Below are positions 33,905 to 44,830 of a stretch of DNA of 64,000 nt, one piece after another. The notes beneath the pieces were generated by a model. That model was not told where the DNA came from and ran no database searches. It was given only the letters and a program-made list of their open reading frames with translations. Every line of letters starts with the position of its first letter. Within the stretch, counting starts at the first letter, position 1. Where the stretch lies: positions 43,331,464 to 43,395,463 of the forward strand of contig CM037857.1 in NCBI GenBank assembly GCA_021292105.1, read 5' to 3'. A program made the position numbers and the translations under genes. Origin of the DNA: Anadara kagoshimensis (lineage: Eukaryota > Mollusca > Bivalvia > Arcoida > Arcidae).

Positions 33905-36055
33905 TCATTCATCATCAGTGTCTTCACTATCACTACTGTCGGATTCACGTACATCCTCATCTTCTCCCATGTCATCCTCTGTAAAAGTTGTACTGTCCAT
34001 CTTCAGTCTTATATCTTTCGGAATCTGTTCACCTTCAAACCAGTGAATCGCATACTTGTTATTTTCTTTTTTCCATCCATTTTCTTGTGGAGTATTTAAT
34101 GTAGGACAACTGCAATTGGCATGTTTCCAAAAATATGCAACATATTCTGTTCGGAGGATTTTCTGAACAAGAACACTTTTACAAGGAGGTAGTGAACTCG
34201 GATCGGCTCCTTTGAGCTTTTCTAATGGGTCAGTTTGATTTGTTGGAGCGTATTTCTCTCTGAAAATGGCAAATCGTGCCTCATTTACTGTTTTAATGTT
34301 TTTTTTGCCATACATTTCACAGACAAAAGATTCCATTACCTTCATATCTCTTTCATTAACTCTTTGATTTGTTCCAATATTTGAGAAAACGCTTCTGAAA
34401 GTTGCACTTTTTTCAACGATATTATAAGGCCTAATTTTACCTTTTCTAAGAAATGCTGCAGTATAATCACATCCAGTGAAAGCATGGATAGCTGGAAGAA
34501 CTTGGCACATTTCGATCCCAATTTCATTGGACAGTTTTGTTAGATCAATAAATCGCCTAGTATTGGTGCCGTCAGTGCCTGAATCCATCCATATGTTTGC
34601 ATGTATTTGGTGACAATGATACAATAAAATAACCATTACATCCGTGTCATTTGCTCTAACCACTACGTTAGGAGAATCGGACCTTGAGGCAATGTATTGC
34701 ACATGTAAGGTGATCCTGGTATCTGCCTCCTCGTGGGTACAGGCAAGATTGGACACTTCACTGCACACTACTGTTGCATCATTTTCGCAATAGAATTGAT
34801 GGCAGTGGTCCTCTGTTGCATAATATAATGTATGGCCTGCAAGAATGTCAGCATAGTTATCATTCTTCCATTCTTGTAGCAAAAACGATAGTAATGACCT
34901 CTTGAAATTAGCAGATTTCAAAGCTGAACGGAAATCATGAGGTCGCTTTTGTTTTGGGCCCATTACTACAATATCTGGTCCACTGCTCTCTCCTCGCATA
35001 TCTCTTTCAATATCTTTGATGGATGGATGGACATATGTGTCACAAACAAAGTGTATTTCTTTTGCCAGTTTACATAATAGCTTGAGAATGGTTTTGGCTA
35101 CACCTTCAAAAGTATCTGGTAGGTTTGACAGCAACTGTATAAGGAACATGGCATCAACGACATAAGCATCAATTTGATTTGCAGCTGGAGGATCAGAATG
35201 AGCCTTGCTCTCTAACATTTTCATAAGTATTGATTTGTCGGTTTTATTCATATTCCCGTCAATTTGTGCAAGAGCTGGCGGCACGGGAGTGAGAGGATAT
35301 TCAAAAACTTTCTGCAAGTTTATATCTGTTGTCGTTGCCAAAAACAAAAGCCTACCAAATAGATCACGTGAACACTGTAGCTGTATGATTTTCTTTGCTT
35401 TCACCTCAACCCGAACCTTAAGTGCCAAAGATGCAAAAGTGCGCAATTTGTTTCTTGTAATAGGTTTTTCAAATCTAGAGGGATCTGCAAAACAGCCATT
35501 TCTAAAGTCGTGAAAAGATTGCTCGCCATATTTTACACAACTAAGTATCTCATTTTTCACATCATCTTTGACTCTGTTACCAGTTGATATGCACAGGAGA
35601 TCCTCATTTCTTATCTCTGTATCAAACGGATTCTTAGTTGCTTTAATACAGTCGATCAAACTACTTACATCTTTATTATCTCTCTGAATTCGCGACGGCT
35701 TGAGCTCTTGATTCACATCCCCCTTTTTCCGGATTCCAGTTTTTGAGAGAAGAGCACCAACGATAGCACTGCGGACACTTCGTGTAATCATCCATCTTCG
35801 CCTGGCCGTATATGACTGGCTGAATGCAGAAATGCCAGTTAGACGAGATGCAGCATCAGCATTGATTGTCTGCTCAAGTGTCATGTCCACTGGAATTCTG
35901 GAAAATGATTTATTCGAGCGTCTTATAGACAAACCACCATTCTCAAGCATTGCTCTTGCTTGTGGATGACTTATATCAATGTTAAGTAAATTTAAGTGAT
36001 AGCGTGTCATCCATCTTGCATAGTTTGGTCTATTAGCTGCAAAAATACTGGACAC
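33905..36055 (-). CDS. C-terminal half of the transposon protein: XPG/FEN1-like nuclease
   Basis: 716 codons. In order, features resemble the FEN1/XPG fold: a buried strand with an acid, AYVVDAMFLIQ (D301); FVCDTYVHPSIKDIERDMRG (compare FEN1 FDGKPP..K..E...R) at 337-354; the acidic helix THEEADTRITLH at 440-451 (compare EAEA); NDTDVMVILL at 469-478; GCDYT at 528-532 (compare FEN1 GCDY). These would supply the two-metal catalytic acids. The C-terminus is very acidic (DSSDSEDTDDE). Similar proteins are common as unnamed ORFs in cnidarian and molluscan genomes. Assignment to Academ rests on XPG-like nuclease plus size and is an inference. The protein lies on the strand opposite to C1D. Confidence 0.7.
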   Translation of the reverse strand: MSSIFAANRPNYARWMTRYHLNLLNIDISHPQARAMLENGGLSIRRSNKSFSRIPVDMTLEQTINADAASRLTGISAFSQSYTARRRWMITRSVRSAIVGALLSKTGIRKKGDVNQELKPSRIQRDNKDVSSLIDCIKATKNPFDTEIRNEDLLCISTGNRVKDDVKNEILSCVKYGEQSFHDFRNGCFADPSRFEKPITRNKLRTFASLALKVRVEVKAKKIIQLQCSRDLFGRLLFLATTTDINLQKVFEYPLTPVPPALAQIDGNMNKTDKSILMKMLESKAHSDPPAANQIDAYVVDAMFLIQLLSNLPDTFEGVAKTILKLLCKLAKEIHFVCDTYVHPSIKDIERDMRGESSGPDIVVMGPKQKRPHDFRSALKSANFKRSLLSFLLQEWKNDNYADILAGHTLYYATEDHCHQFYCENDATVVCSEVSNLACTHEEADTRITLHVQYIASRSDSPNVVVRANDTDVMVILLYHCHQIHANIWMDSGTDGTNTRRFIDLTKLSNEIGIEMCQVLPAIHAFTGCDYTAAFLRKGKIRPYNIVEKSATFRSVFSNIGTNQRVNERDMKVMESFVCEMYGKKNIKTVNEARFAIFREKYAPTNQTDPLEKLKGADPSSLPPCKSVLVQKILRTEYVAYFWKHANCSCPTLNTPQENGWKKENNKYAIHWFEGEQIPKDIRLKMDSTTFTEDDMGEDEDVRESDSSDSEDTDDE

Positions 36056-36411
36056 ATTTTTCCTAAGCAGTAAGTAAATAAAGGTAGATCGTTAGTTCGA
36101 CAAGATCTACTGAAAAGTAACAGAAGTTCAACTAATTCAATATACATAAACCAATACTGTGCTGTTGATCCATGGTTTCCAGTTCTTGTGTCATTGGAAA
36201 AGGCTTCATACATATCAAAAATAGATTTTAAATTTTCTTGCTCTAGACGTTTTGCATTTCTTCTGAAGAAGTATTTGTAATGAATTGTTCTAACTGCTCG
36301 TATAAAGATTCAGATATCTGACCATGCTCTTCCAGAAAAGACCGAAAATGGAGAATACGGAAAGAAAGAGATAATATAGTATGCATTCTCTGAATCTGTA
36401 TAATGTTCCCT

Positions 36412-38535
36412 TTATGAACCATTTAGAGACCTTCTGCCAGAAACTTTGGTCTCGGTTAGCACATATGGTCCGCCAGAGCCCTCAATTAAGTGACCAAGAG
36501 CGCCAAAATATGCCAACATTATATGGAAAGGACCAAAACATATGAAAATATTGTCGTACTTTGGTGATTCTTCCGATTGTATCTGCATCGCTGGTTTAGC
36601 TATGGCAAGATCATAGTGGACAATTGCTGTGTTATCAGAACATTCCCGTGCCACAATCTGCGATCGACGTAATGTTTCCGACACCACATCTAATCGGGTC
36701 GGTGGCAAACTTATATTGTCCATATAGCCTATCACTTGCTCTGGTAGATGATCTACTGTGATTAGAGAATTCCATCCTGACCACATGGGTATATTAGAAA
36801 ATAAATGGTGACAAATCACCCATGTTAAATCCCTTTTTCTGGTCTCATTTAAATTAGAGGGGTCCGAAATTGCTTTTACGGGATATTGAAATTTTGTTAT
36901 TTTTGGACGCTTTCTGTAAGATTCTAAAATAGGGTCCTCAATATCTAAAGAGCGTTTACGTTTCAATGACTTTGTTTGTGTAGTGGATACTTGTGGAATT
37001 CCTAGAGAGTCCCCCATTGAATGTTGTTCGTCGGGAGTGTTCTGGTAACATATTCCAACTGTGTCGTGCAAAGTTCCGCTTCCAGACAAAGTCTCGGTGT
37101 TTTCATCATAATTATCCCAAGCCGTTCCGGTTGACAAGTTTGGAATTTTCAGTAATCCATCAGGAGTTAGCTGATTCCTGTCTGATATTGTCATTGCAAG
37201 TTCAGTTTCAAGTGTCTCCGCAACATGGTAACTTATTGAGTGCCCTAAATGATTTAGTACTTCAATAATTTTCCTACTACCAGTCATACTTTTAAAACCC
37301 AGTCCAAGACATAAATGTTTTGATGGCTTTATTTCGCCATTGGTTACAGCAAACAAAGCATCATCTGCTGCTGAACTGATGCATCTATTCATTCTTTCAG
37401 AAGGTTCTTTTGTTGAAGACCCTGTATATAGAGTTTTAAAAAACTGCATAAGTATGTCTGGGGGGTTAGCTTGGCCTTTCTGTATTTCATTTACAGTCAA
37501 TGGGTTCTGTAATTGGGGACATGTCTTTGACATTTCTAATATTGTATTTCGCAACTGGTATGCAGCTTCAGTGACTTTGGAATTTAATAAAAACGTATTA
37601 TGGAAACCTATAATCTGATCTGTATCTAGAAAGCTTGGATATAATATTTTGCCTTGTCGTTTACCTATTTTACTCATGCAAATATCATCTTTGAAGTGAT
37701 TTAGAAGTTTTACTTCTAAAGTCTGGATGGTATATGAGGAGCAATCAAGACCAATGTCCATCAGCATTGTAGTGTAATATTCATACAAGGAGGCAATTGT
37801 TACAGCTTGACCTTGTGCTATAACGTTTTTATTTATGTATTCGGTCAACCATTTAAATGCTTTTTCGTGTCCTAGCCTAATGTTGCCATATTCTGTCTTA
37901 GCAGACCCGGGTATACACCTCTCAGAAAGATTTAAGTAATGTTTTCGGCAGCTATGGTGATATTTAACCTCTTTAGCAACAAAATCTATATCACAAACTC
38001 TGGCAATCATATCTGTATCACCCAGAACCATTGCAGCATTTTTTATTTTTTCTCCCGCTTCCAAACTTTCACAATTGCCTAACTGTTCCCTTTTCTTACC
38101 CTTCGTCAGGAGGCCACAAAACAAACATACGGGAAGAAAAATACCGGAGGAGGAAGTTTCGTCCGATAAATGTTCAGTGTGGGATCTTAAAGTGTAAGAA
38201 ACTTCTTCTACTTCTACAGTGGAAAAAGACTCTAGTTCTTTTTTTGAGACAGCAGTGAAGTTCTTGTAACACATTCTGTGATAACCATTGGTTTTAGGAT
38301 CAAAGTTTTGAGGAAGATCTTGACAAATTTGTTTATATTTGTGGGATTTTGTTTTCGAAAGACGATATTCAGCAACTTTTGCCACTTTACTCCATGTTGT
38401 TTCATCAAAAGGTTTAATTTCTATATCTTGGAAACGTTTATCGACATGAAGGCAACAAACAAGATTTGTTTCATCTGTGCTATCGCCCTGTAATATCTGT
38501 TTCCCCTTAGATGTATCCAGCCGTGTGCTGGCCAT
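36412..38535 (-). CDS. N-terminal half of the transposon protein (Cys/His-rich)
   Basis: 707 codons starting MASTRLDTSKGKQ. Two similar Cys/His units are visible. Unit one is residues ~27-95: CCLH at the front, a basic stretch TKSHKYKQICQDLP, then GYHRMCYKNFT. Unit two is residues ~135-200: VCLFCG at the front, EKIKNAAMVLGD, then KYHHSCRKHYLNL. They look like paired zinc-binding modules, as often found at transposase N-termini. The remainder is uncharacterised, with a Lys/Arg-rich patch (KSLKRKRS) near residue 530. The ORF ends in GGPYVLTETKV followed by non-homologous residues. The sequence just beyond reads on in another frame (36213-36007, NHGSTAQYW, LLLLFSRSCRTND), so the gene is interrupted by about two frame changes or unannotated introns. 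Confidence 0.75.
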   Translation of the reverse strand: MASTRLDTSKGKQILQGDSTDETNLVCCLHVDKRFQDIEIKPFDETTWSKVAKVAEYRLSKTKSHKYKQICQDLPQNFDPKTNGYHRMCYKNFTAVSKKELESFSTVEVEEVSYTLRSHTEHLSDETSSSGIFLPVCLFCGLLTKGKKREQLGNCESLEAGEKIKNAAMVLGDTDMIARVCDIDFVAKEVKYHHSCRKHYLNLSERCIPGSAKTEYGNIRLGHEKAFKWLTEYINKNVIAQGQAVTIASLYEYYTTMLMDIGLDCSSYTIQTLEVKLLNHFKDDICMSKIGKRQGKILYPSFLDTDQIIGFHNTFLLNSKVTEAAYQLRNTILEMSKTCPQLQNPLTVNEIQKGQANPPDILMQFFKTLYTGSSTKEPSERMNRCISSAADDALFAVTNGEIKPSKHLCLGLGFKSMTGSRKIIEVLNHLGHSISYHVAETLETELAMTISDRNQLTPDGLLKIPNLSTGTAWDNYDENTETLSGSGTLHDTVGICYQNTPDEQHSMGDSLGIPQVSTTQTKSLKRKRSLDIEDPILESYRKRPKITKFQYPVKAISDPSNLNETRKRDLTWVICHHLFSNIPMWSGWNSLITVDHLPEQVIGYMDNISLPPTRLDVVSETLRRSQIVARECSDNTAIVHYDLAIAKPAMQIQSEESPKYDNIFICFGPFHIMLAYFGALGHLIEGSGGPYVLTETKVSGRRSLNGS

Positions 38536-39061
38536 TTTGCAACACTTCTAATTGAAATGACAATGAGTTATCACAAACAAATCGCAAAATATTATTTACA
38601 GTGATTTTAATTCAGTCACGGAATCAAATAGAATTAACAAACAGATTACTTATCTGCGTCAAAACTTCATTGATTCTATTGTGAACACGGATTCTTTTTA
38701 AAAACAAATATTAAATAAAATCAACTTGTTCACACGAAATATAAACGGTAACAAAACAATAGAAAAAAGGGGTGAATAGTTTTTTCTTACTTATCATAAA
38801 CAACAACCATATGAAAGTATCTATAATTGCAACCACGTGTGATTTGCAATGACAGAAAACGTAACACAAACGCTTTGCGCAGCGCCATCTGCCGAGTCAT
38901 ACAAAAGGGCGTGGCACTATCATTGCTTAATAATACAAAAAATCAAAGCATTGAATAAACAAGCTAACAGCGTAATTTACTATATGTTTCAAGTACAAAT
39001 TTACGTTATAACACTCTACCGTGTTTAAAATCTCACTGCCTGAGAACGCACAAGTGTAAAA

Positions 39062-39975
39062 TCAATATCTCGCGAACTCGCTTATTTATTGCATATGGGG
39101 TAGGGGGAAGAATAAATTGTGGTGAAAGGGTTTGTGTGACGATTGTGTTATACATTATACTTGCACAATAAAGCACAAACATCAGGGATTCTAAATAAAA
39201 TAGTATATTGATAATCAGGCTTTTTTTGAATGCGCTACAAGACTTTAACGAATAAAGATTAAGTAAAAACGCAAAACTCGGTTGTTTAAAATTGGCCACA
39301 AAATTGAGATTGAATGCTTAACAAGAAGTTTTTAGTTAGAGGTCTTCAATGTTGTCACCCAAGTATTAAAGCTTACACGGTATAACAATCAGTATGGCAA
39401 CTAATAGCAAAATTTGTAGTAAAGATCGATTTTTTGAGAAATTTGCAATTTTTGGGGTAGGGGAAAGTTTTTCCACTGTGGGTGCCGCAATTTCCTACCA
39501 AATGATATGCAGCTACTTTTATTGAATGCAAAACACATTAGGCTGTGACAATATGGTAAAACATTTCACTTAAATGCTTTTATTATTTTTTTATAAGACA
39601 TAAAAGAGGGCAAAATATTAAAAACGCAAAATTTTTGGTCTATTTTTTTCCTAAAATAGTTATTTTAAAAAAAAATCTGAAATGTATCAAGAAGTTTTTA
39701 ACTTAAATGTCAACAATGATCATAATTCTTGATAACCGCATCAGTAATAAGACATTTTAAGGCCATATCGCGTCCATAATGCAGAATTATCAAATTACCG
39801 AAAAACCGGCTGAAAAATGCGATTCTAGTGTAAAAACTCGCGTCTGAAAAAAAATCGGAAACGAGTTCATTCACAAGACGCCCAAATTCGAAAACTACAG
39901 ACATTTTTCTATCAGAAACAACCTTCAAAGCTTTTGGCCATTGACACATATTTCAAACCCCACTAGCTCTTGGGC
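39062..39975. repeat. Right terminal inverted repeat of the 7 kb transposon
   Basis: Mirror of the left arm, ending at GGGC before the flanking TA (39976-39977). Arm similarity fades inward near 39190. Confidence 0.85.
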
Positions 39976-40496
39976 TATAAAACTCCATTTTACTCCACAA
40001 CAAACTTTGTGAATTCTCTTTTAACAGTAACCAGTGGGGCTTAAAGGCATTTTTTGTGGATCAGTTAATAGCTCCTTTGGTAAGAGGCTTGTAAGTTTAG
40101 ATCTTGGCATACTACAAGAAAATTGAAGAAAATGATTGAAAGAAATGAATGTTATGGATCTTTTACATAAGAGGGACCTAATTAACTGAGTACATGTAAT
40201 CTAAAGCGTGACCATAAGTTCATAACAAAAACCTATTCCAAATTTCATTACATTCTATTCCAAACTACCGGTAGGACTAGTTAAAGTCTCAATGTCCCCT
40301 TCTTCTACCCCTGGTGTCAACACCATATTTATTAAGTTAGTGCAAGTATTAAGGAACTGATCGTAATGGGGACATAAAACCATATTGCACTGACCATCAT
40401 TTTCAACTATGCATACCAAAAACAGTAAATAAGACTACAGTATATCAATTTTGTATCTTTTATTGATCTATAAACCAGGTAACACTGGTACAAAGT

Positions 40497-40548
40497 GTGT
40501 GTGTGTGTGTGTACATGTGTGTACATTGTGTGTGTGTGTGTGTGTGTG
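40497..40548. repeat. (GT)n microsatellite
   Basis: Two GT tracts separated by 'ACATGTGTGTACATT'. No other signal nearby; 40010-41270 otherwise holds nothing I recognise. Confidence 0.8.
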
Positions 40549-41279
40549 ATTAAATAAATCAAATTGAAAACTAAAAATATAATTCATTACATGTGATCAT
40601 TCTCCATGTACATGTAGTCATTTAAATACATGTACATTATCATATTCTATTCCAATGTTATAAAAATCTAATGATTTACTGGAGTAAATTGGATAATCTG
40701 ACTGTACACCCTTTAACCACTGAACTGTCAAGAAATGGAGTTTATAGTGTTATAACTTGTATTGCCATATGATCAAACTAATTGATGCATGCTATCATGT
40801 TCTGATTAAGCCCACATCATAATTATTTTCCTTTGCACAGCATTGAAAGTTGTAGCACCCATTAACCCTATTTCCTAATAGTTTAATGATTATACATATA
40901 TTAATTAATTAACATTTTTCATTGGTTTCTTTTTCAATGCTTAAAGAATTTTACAACACAGCTGCGTAAACACTGAAACAGCTATAAATGATGTCGCACA
41001 TATATTCGACATGTGATCAATGGGATTTACAGCTCATGTAAACCAAATCACTCTCAAACAAGTTTTGTGAACAAGAGCATTGAAAATATAAATAAATACA
41101 ATGTATATACAATTTTTAATTGAATCTATATTTTCAATTTTGTTATTTTGTGCCACCTGAATAAATAGAAACAGAATCAAAGCAACGCAGTCAAATCTGC
41201 CAATAAACGACACCAGCAGAGTGATCTGTAAAGACTGGTAAAACTCTATTCCTATTTCTCTTTATTCATGTTACCATAT

Positions 41280-41352
41280 GGACCTGTATATAAGGGTCAC
41301 TTGCCTTTTTACACTGGTTCCCTTAGGTGGTCTTTATAGACAGGCTTGGCTG
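41280..41352. mobile_element. MITE fragment of the CAGTCAAACCTGTC family
   Basis: 'GACCTGTATATAAGGGTCAC' to 'TATAGACAGGCTTGGCTGTA' matches the 4282 family. Confidence 0.5.
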
Positions 41353-41931
41353 TAATTGTGATCGGGGCAAATTACATTTATGTCATGTTTGACAGCAAGT
41401 TCCCATTATTTCTCATATCAAACAATGACTTGACCTTCATTATGGTTATTAATACCAGTATTTAACATAAAGTTAACTAACCTTGTCAAATAATTTACAT
41501 TCTACAGTTAATGAATACAACGTACAGGTACTTAACATTTTAATAGTAGCAAACTTTACATAAAAATATGTTTATGAATTGTGATCTGTGCAATGTACAT
41601 CTCCCTGGATGAGCTTGTTGAGCCTTGGAAAAAAACCATAAAGATTGTTGTTAATTGAAAAGTAAATGTAACAGTGTATTGGTTTACATTTACATGTATT
41701 ATATATACACTGTAATGCAAGTCACTGACAAAAAGTCTATCACAGTTAATATACATATATAAAATGTATTATCAATAATAAAATGCATGTAATAAATTTC
41801 AAAAGCATGAAAAAAACATGAAACATAACATAATACATCTCTGTTAAATTTCAACAACAAATCAGAAATAAAATGTTTATAAAACAGGGTCCATCTCCGC
41901 ATACATGTCTACATGTTCATCGCCTTCATTT

Positions 41932-42092
41932 GTTCAGTCAAATTTTGGCATTATAAAGAGGTTTTGCGATAAATTGGGGAGGCGAATAAAGAAAAACATA
42001 AACAAAATGGATTTTTGGGACTTCAAAATAGTGTGGCGATAAGTGAGGTGGCAAAGTGATTGAGGGGCATTATAACGAGGTTGTACTGTAGT
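41932..42092. mobile_element. Mariner-type MITE, second family
   Basis: Imperfect inverted ends: 'TTCAGTCAAATTTTGGCATT' and 'GGCATTATAACGAGGTTGTA' (the sequence continues CTG, then TA). Related to 30292-30435. Non-coding. Confidence 0.45.
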
Positions 42093-42144
42093 TCCTAGTC
42101 ATGCAGTCATTTAAATGAAGTTTATAGTACAACAATGCAATTAA

Positions 42145-42451
42145 CCCTCTTGCTGCCACACGGACATATGCGTCCTCTACCGGCAGCCTGCCATACGGAC
42201 ACATATGTCCTTTCATAGGAATTGACAACTCTTAGATAAAAGACGAAGATAAACTTAAAATCTTTTTGTAAAATTATAAAAATGCAAAATGTTGACTATT
42301 GTGATTATAATCTACAAATAATTAATGATGTCATATGGCTACAAACGTGTCTGACATCATATTATATTGATGACGTCATTTAGTTTTGCATTGTGAATTT
42401 CAATTTGGCACTGCCAACGTTGCGCTGAAAATTAATTTGGCAGCAAGAAGG
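42145..42451. mobile_element. 307 bp piggyBac-like MITE
   Basis: Ends CCCTCTTGCTGCCA and TGGCAGCAAGAAGG are inverted copies, and TTAA lies immediately outside both (42141-42144 and 42452-42455). TTAA target duplication with CCC-starting ends is the piggyBac signature. Inside there are CRE-like 'GATGACGTCATTTAG' and paired 'CGGACATATG' / 'CGGACACATATG' motifs. No transposase. Confidence 0.75.
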
Positions 42452-44015
42452 TTAAACCACAGACAGCACATACTGGTATATCTTAAATAATCTTTAATAA
42501 GCAGGTATAGGTCGTTCACAATCTGAGGGTATGCAGCGAGTCTATTTTTATTAGGGTAATTGTAATCAATAAAGTGTCAGTAGGCATGATTATACAAATA
42601 TGGGGCAATATACTACTTACAACTTCATGGGTTACTTACACTTATCCGTGTTAATAAACACTCTGCCATCAGATTGTGGATGGACTATACTGTTATATAA
42701 TATATGATAATGGTCATATTTGGTCCCAAAATTACAATGAAAATCAAATTCAATTTTAAATTGCAGTCAAGACCATTTCTGTCAAAATGTTACCGTACCT
42801 GTCATCTGATGGTGATGACACAATTTGATTTATCAGAGCTAAGTTAATTGGTATAACATTCAAATCAATCAAATCTGTCATCTTTATTGCATTCAAACAC
42901 ATGCAATTAAATTGATTATATTGTATATTGTTTCAAGATATGCTTTTGGCCATATTTAAATTACTGGTAAGTGAAATGACATTCATTTTGTGGACCAAAT
43001 AGGACCATTATCATATACTCCTTTCCAAGAAAACAAACTTTTGGAGAAGGAGGGGGTATTCAACTTGAGTTTCCATCCGTTTCTTGTCTGTGCTAATTCT
43101 CCAAAACTATGAATCACTATTTCACCAAACTTGGTGAAAAGTGTCAACATAGATAGAAGATACGCATATCATTAACCTGAGTTGATTTGCTCATTTTCCT
43201 TGGAGTTATGGCCCTTTGAACAAATCACAAAAAAGAACCTTTTGAATTTGCTTGTCATCTCCAGTTTTCCCATCAAACTGAGAAAACTGAAAAATTACAA
43301 TACCAATACCTGGAAAGTAGATCTACAGGATAACACTTACAACATGTACACGTATCAGCTGGCAAGAACAAAACATCACTTTGTTATACATGCACATATA
43401 TTCAATTTTCTGGTATAATAATATAATCATAATGTAATGATTTACACCTTATTTTTACAATCATGAATCCATTCATCCAATTAAAACAAGATTAACTAAT
43501 CTTAAATACTTGTTTTTGAAGAGAAAACACACTCATACATACATTATGATAAATACACTATGTTTGTTGTCTGTTAAAGAAGTGAACTACATGTAAACCT
43601 ACAGCTTATCTATCAATAATAGATAGAACATATATGTATACAAATATTCAGATCTCTTGAACTCACAAAAATCAAATAAATACATTTATTGTATAATAAC
43701 CCCAAAGTCCATACAATTGGTCCATGTAATAAAAACTATATACATGTAGCATATATGTAATATCACTCATGTAGCCATGGTTCAAGATGAAGTCATACGA
43801 TTGTTGTAGCATATTATGACATCATATTTCAGATAATTTTTTTTTGCAAAATTGTATTGTTGATATTTCGCGAGGGGGTTATTTTCAATATTTTACTCAT
43901 TCTAATGCTGATAACAAGGTCTTGTCTATATTTGTGAGAGGGATTTTTCTCAATTTTTACAATTTACGAAAATAGCGAAAATTTCCACCATACAAAATAA
44001 CCATGTTTACAGTAC

Positions 44016-44369
44016 CAGGGATTCATCAAGGGCCTATTTAGGGACAATTTAGGCCCAATCCCCAATGAAAAAATGTTGATTTTTTCCCAAATTTGGCTGT
44101 GAAAATTCCCAATTAGAAAATTGTGTTGTTTTTAAACGAAATTGAAAGTAAATTTTGTGAAACCTCCCAAATCAGCAAAATCAAGTAATTTTACAACAAA
44201 ATCTGCAAAGGAAGATGAAGATACTACTTCTACATCAAAGGCTTACAAGGTCGTAAGTTAACCGACTTCTGACATGATGTCGAAGTTTTCTCAAAATGAG
44301 CAAAAAGTTGATAGTTTTTCCCAATTTTTAGTTTAGGGCCTTTTCCCAAAAGACCCTGATAAATCCCTG
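44016..44369. mobile_element. 354 bp hAT-like MITE
   Basis: Ends CAGGGATTCATCAAGGG and CCCTGATAAATCCCTG are inverted with one gap. AGTAC flanks both sides (44011-44015 and 44370-44374), a 5 bp duplication. CAGGG-type ends fit hAT. Non-coding. Confidence 0.55.
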
Positions 44370-44830
44370 AGTACTCAGGACACAGGAAATATGTACATGT
44401 TTATTTGTCTTTAACTCACATGTATTACAGAAAGACTACAACTATCAATACCACATTAAAACAAAGAATGTTATGCTCGATCTATCAGTTAGGCCAGCAA
44501 CTTCCGTCAAAATTATAAAGAACACACAACATACATAATCTTCTGTTTAAAAAAGCCCAATTTATCACAACTACAAGTATATTGAAAACATCTTGATCAC
44601 AGATTAAACAAAGCAGATTCCTTGCAAACTAATAGTTGTTATAACAGAAATGGGATGCCATAATAAAAGTGTCCCCCAAACCAATCCCATCCTTATTGAG
44701 CCTCAAACATGTGCATAATCAAAATAAAAATAGCCGATGGAATATCTAATTTTCTGAAGTGTCATAATAATCTGCTAAATTGGTTTTTAAAAATGTAGTG
44801 AACAAAATATTGGTGAGAAAAATGGAGCAA

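Larger units (their letters stand above)
32931..39975. mobile_element. 7 kb DNA transposon with ~0.9 kb TIRs and XPG/FEN1-like ORF (Academ-like)
   Basis: The outermost bases GCCCAAGAGCTAGTGGGG are mirrored exactly at the other end, and TA flanks both sides. Terminal inverted repeats run about 0.9 kb. Between them two long minus-strand ORFs (38535-36412 and 36055-33905) together carry a Cys/His N-terminal half and a FEN1/XPG-type nuclease half. An XPG-like nuclease in a large transposase is known for the Academ superfamily, but Academ duplications are usually 3-4 bp; here TA is clear and a 4 bp reading would need one mismatch (AATA/TATA). No capsid, polymerase B, integrase or reverse transcriptase was seen, which argues against Polinton and retroelements. 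Confidence 0.75.

Noticed and set aside
32931-39975. Polinton/Maverick or other virus-like element, suggested by long inverted repeats
   Set aside because: Too short, TA rather than 6 bp duplication, and no polymerase B, integrase, packaging ATPase or capsid-like frame seen.
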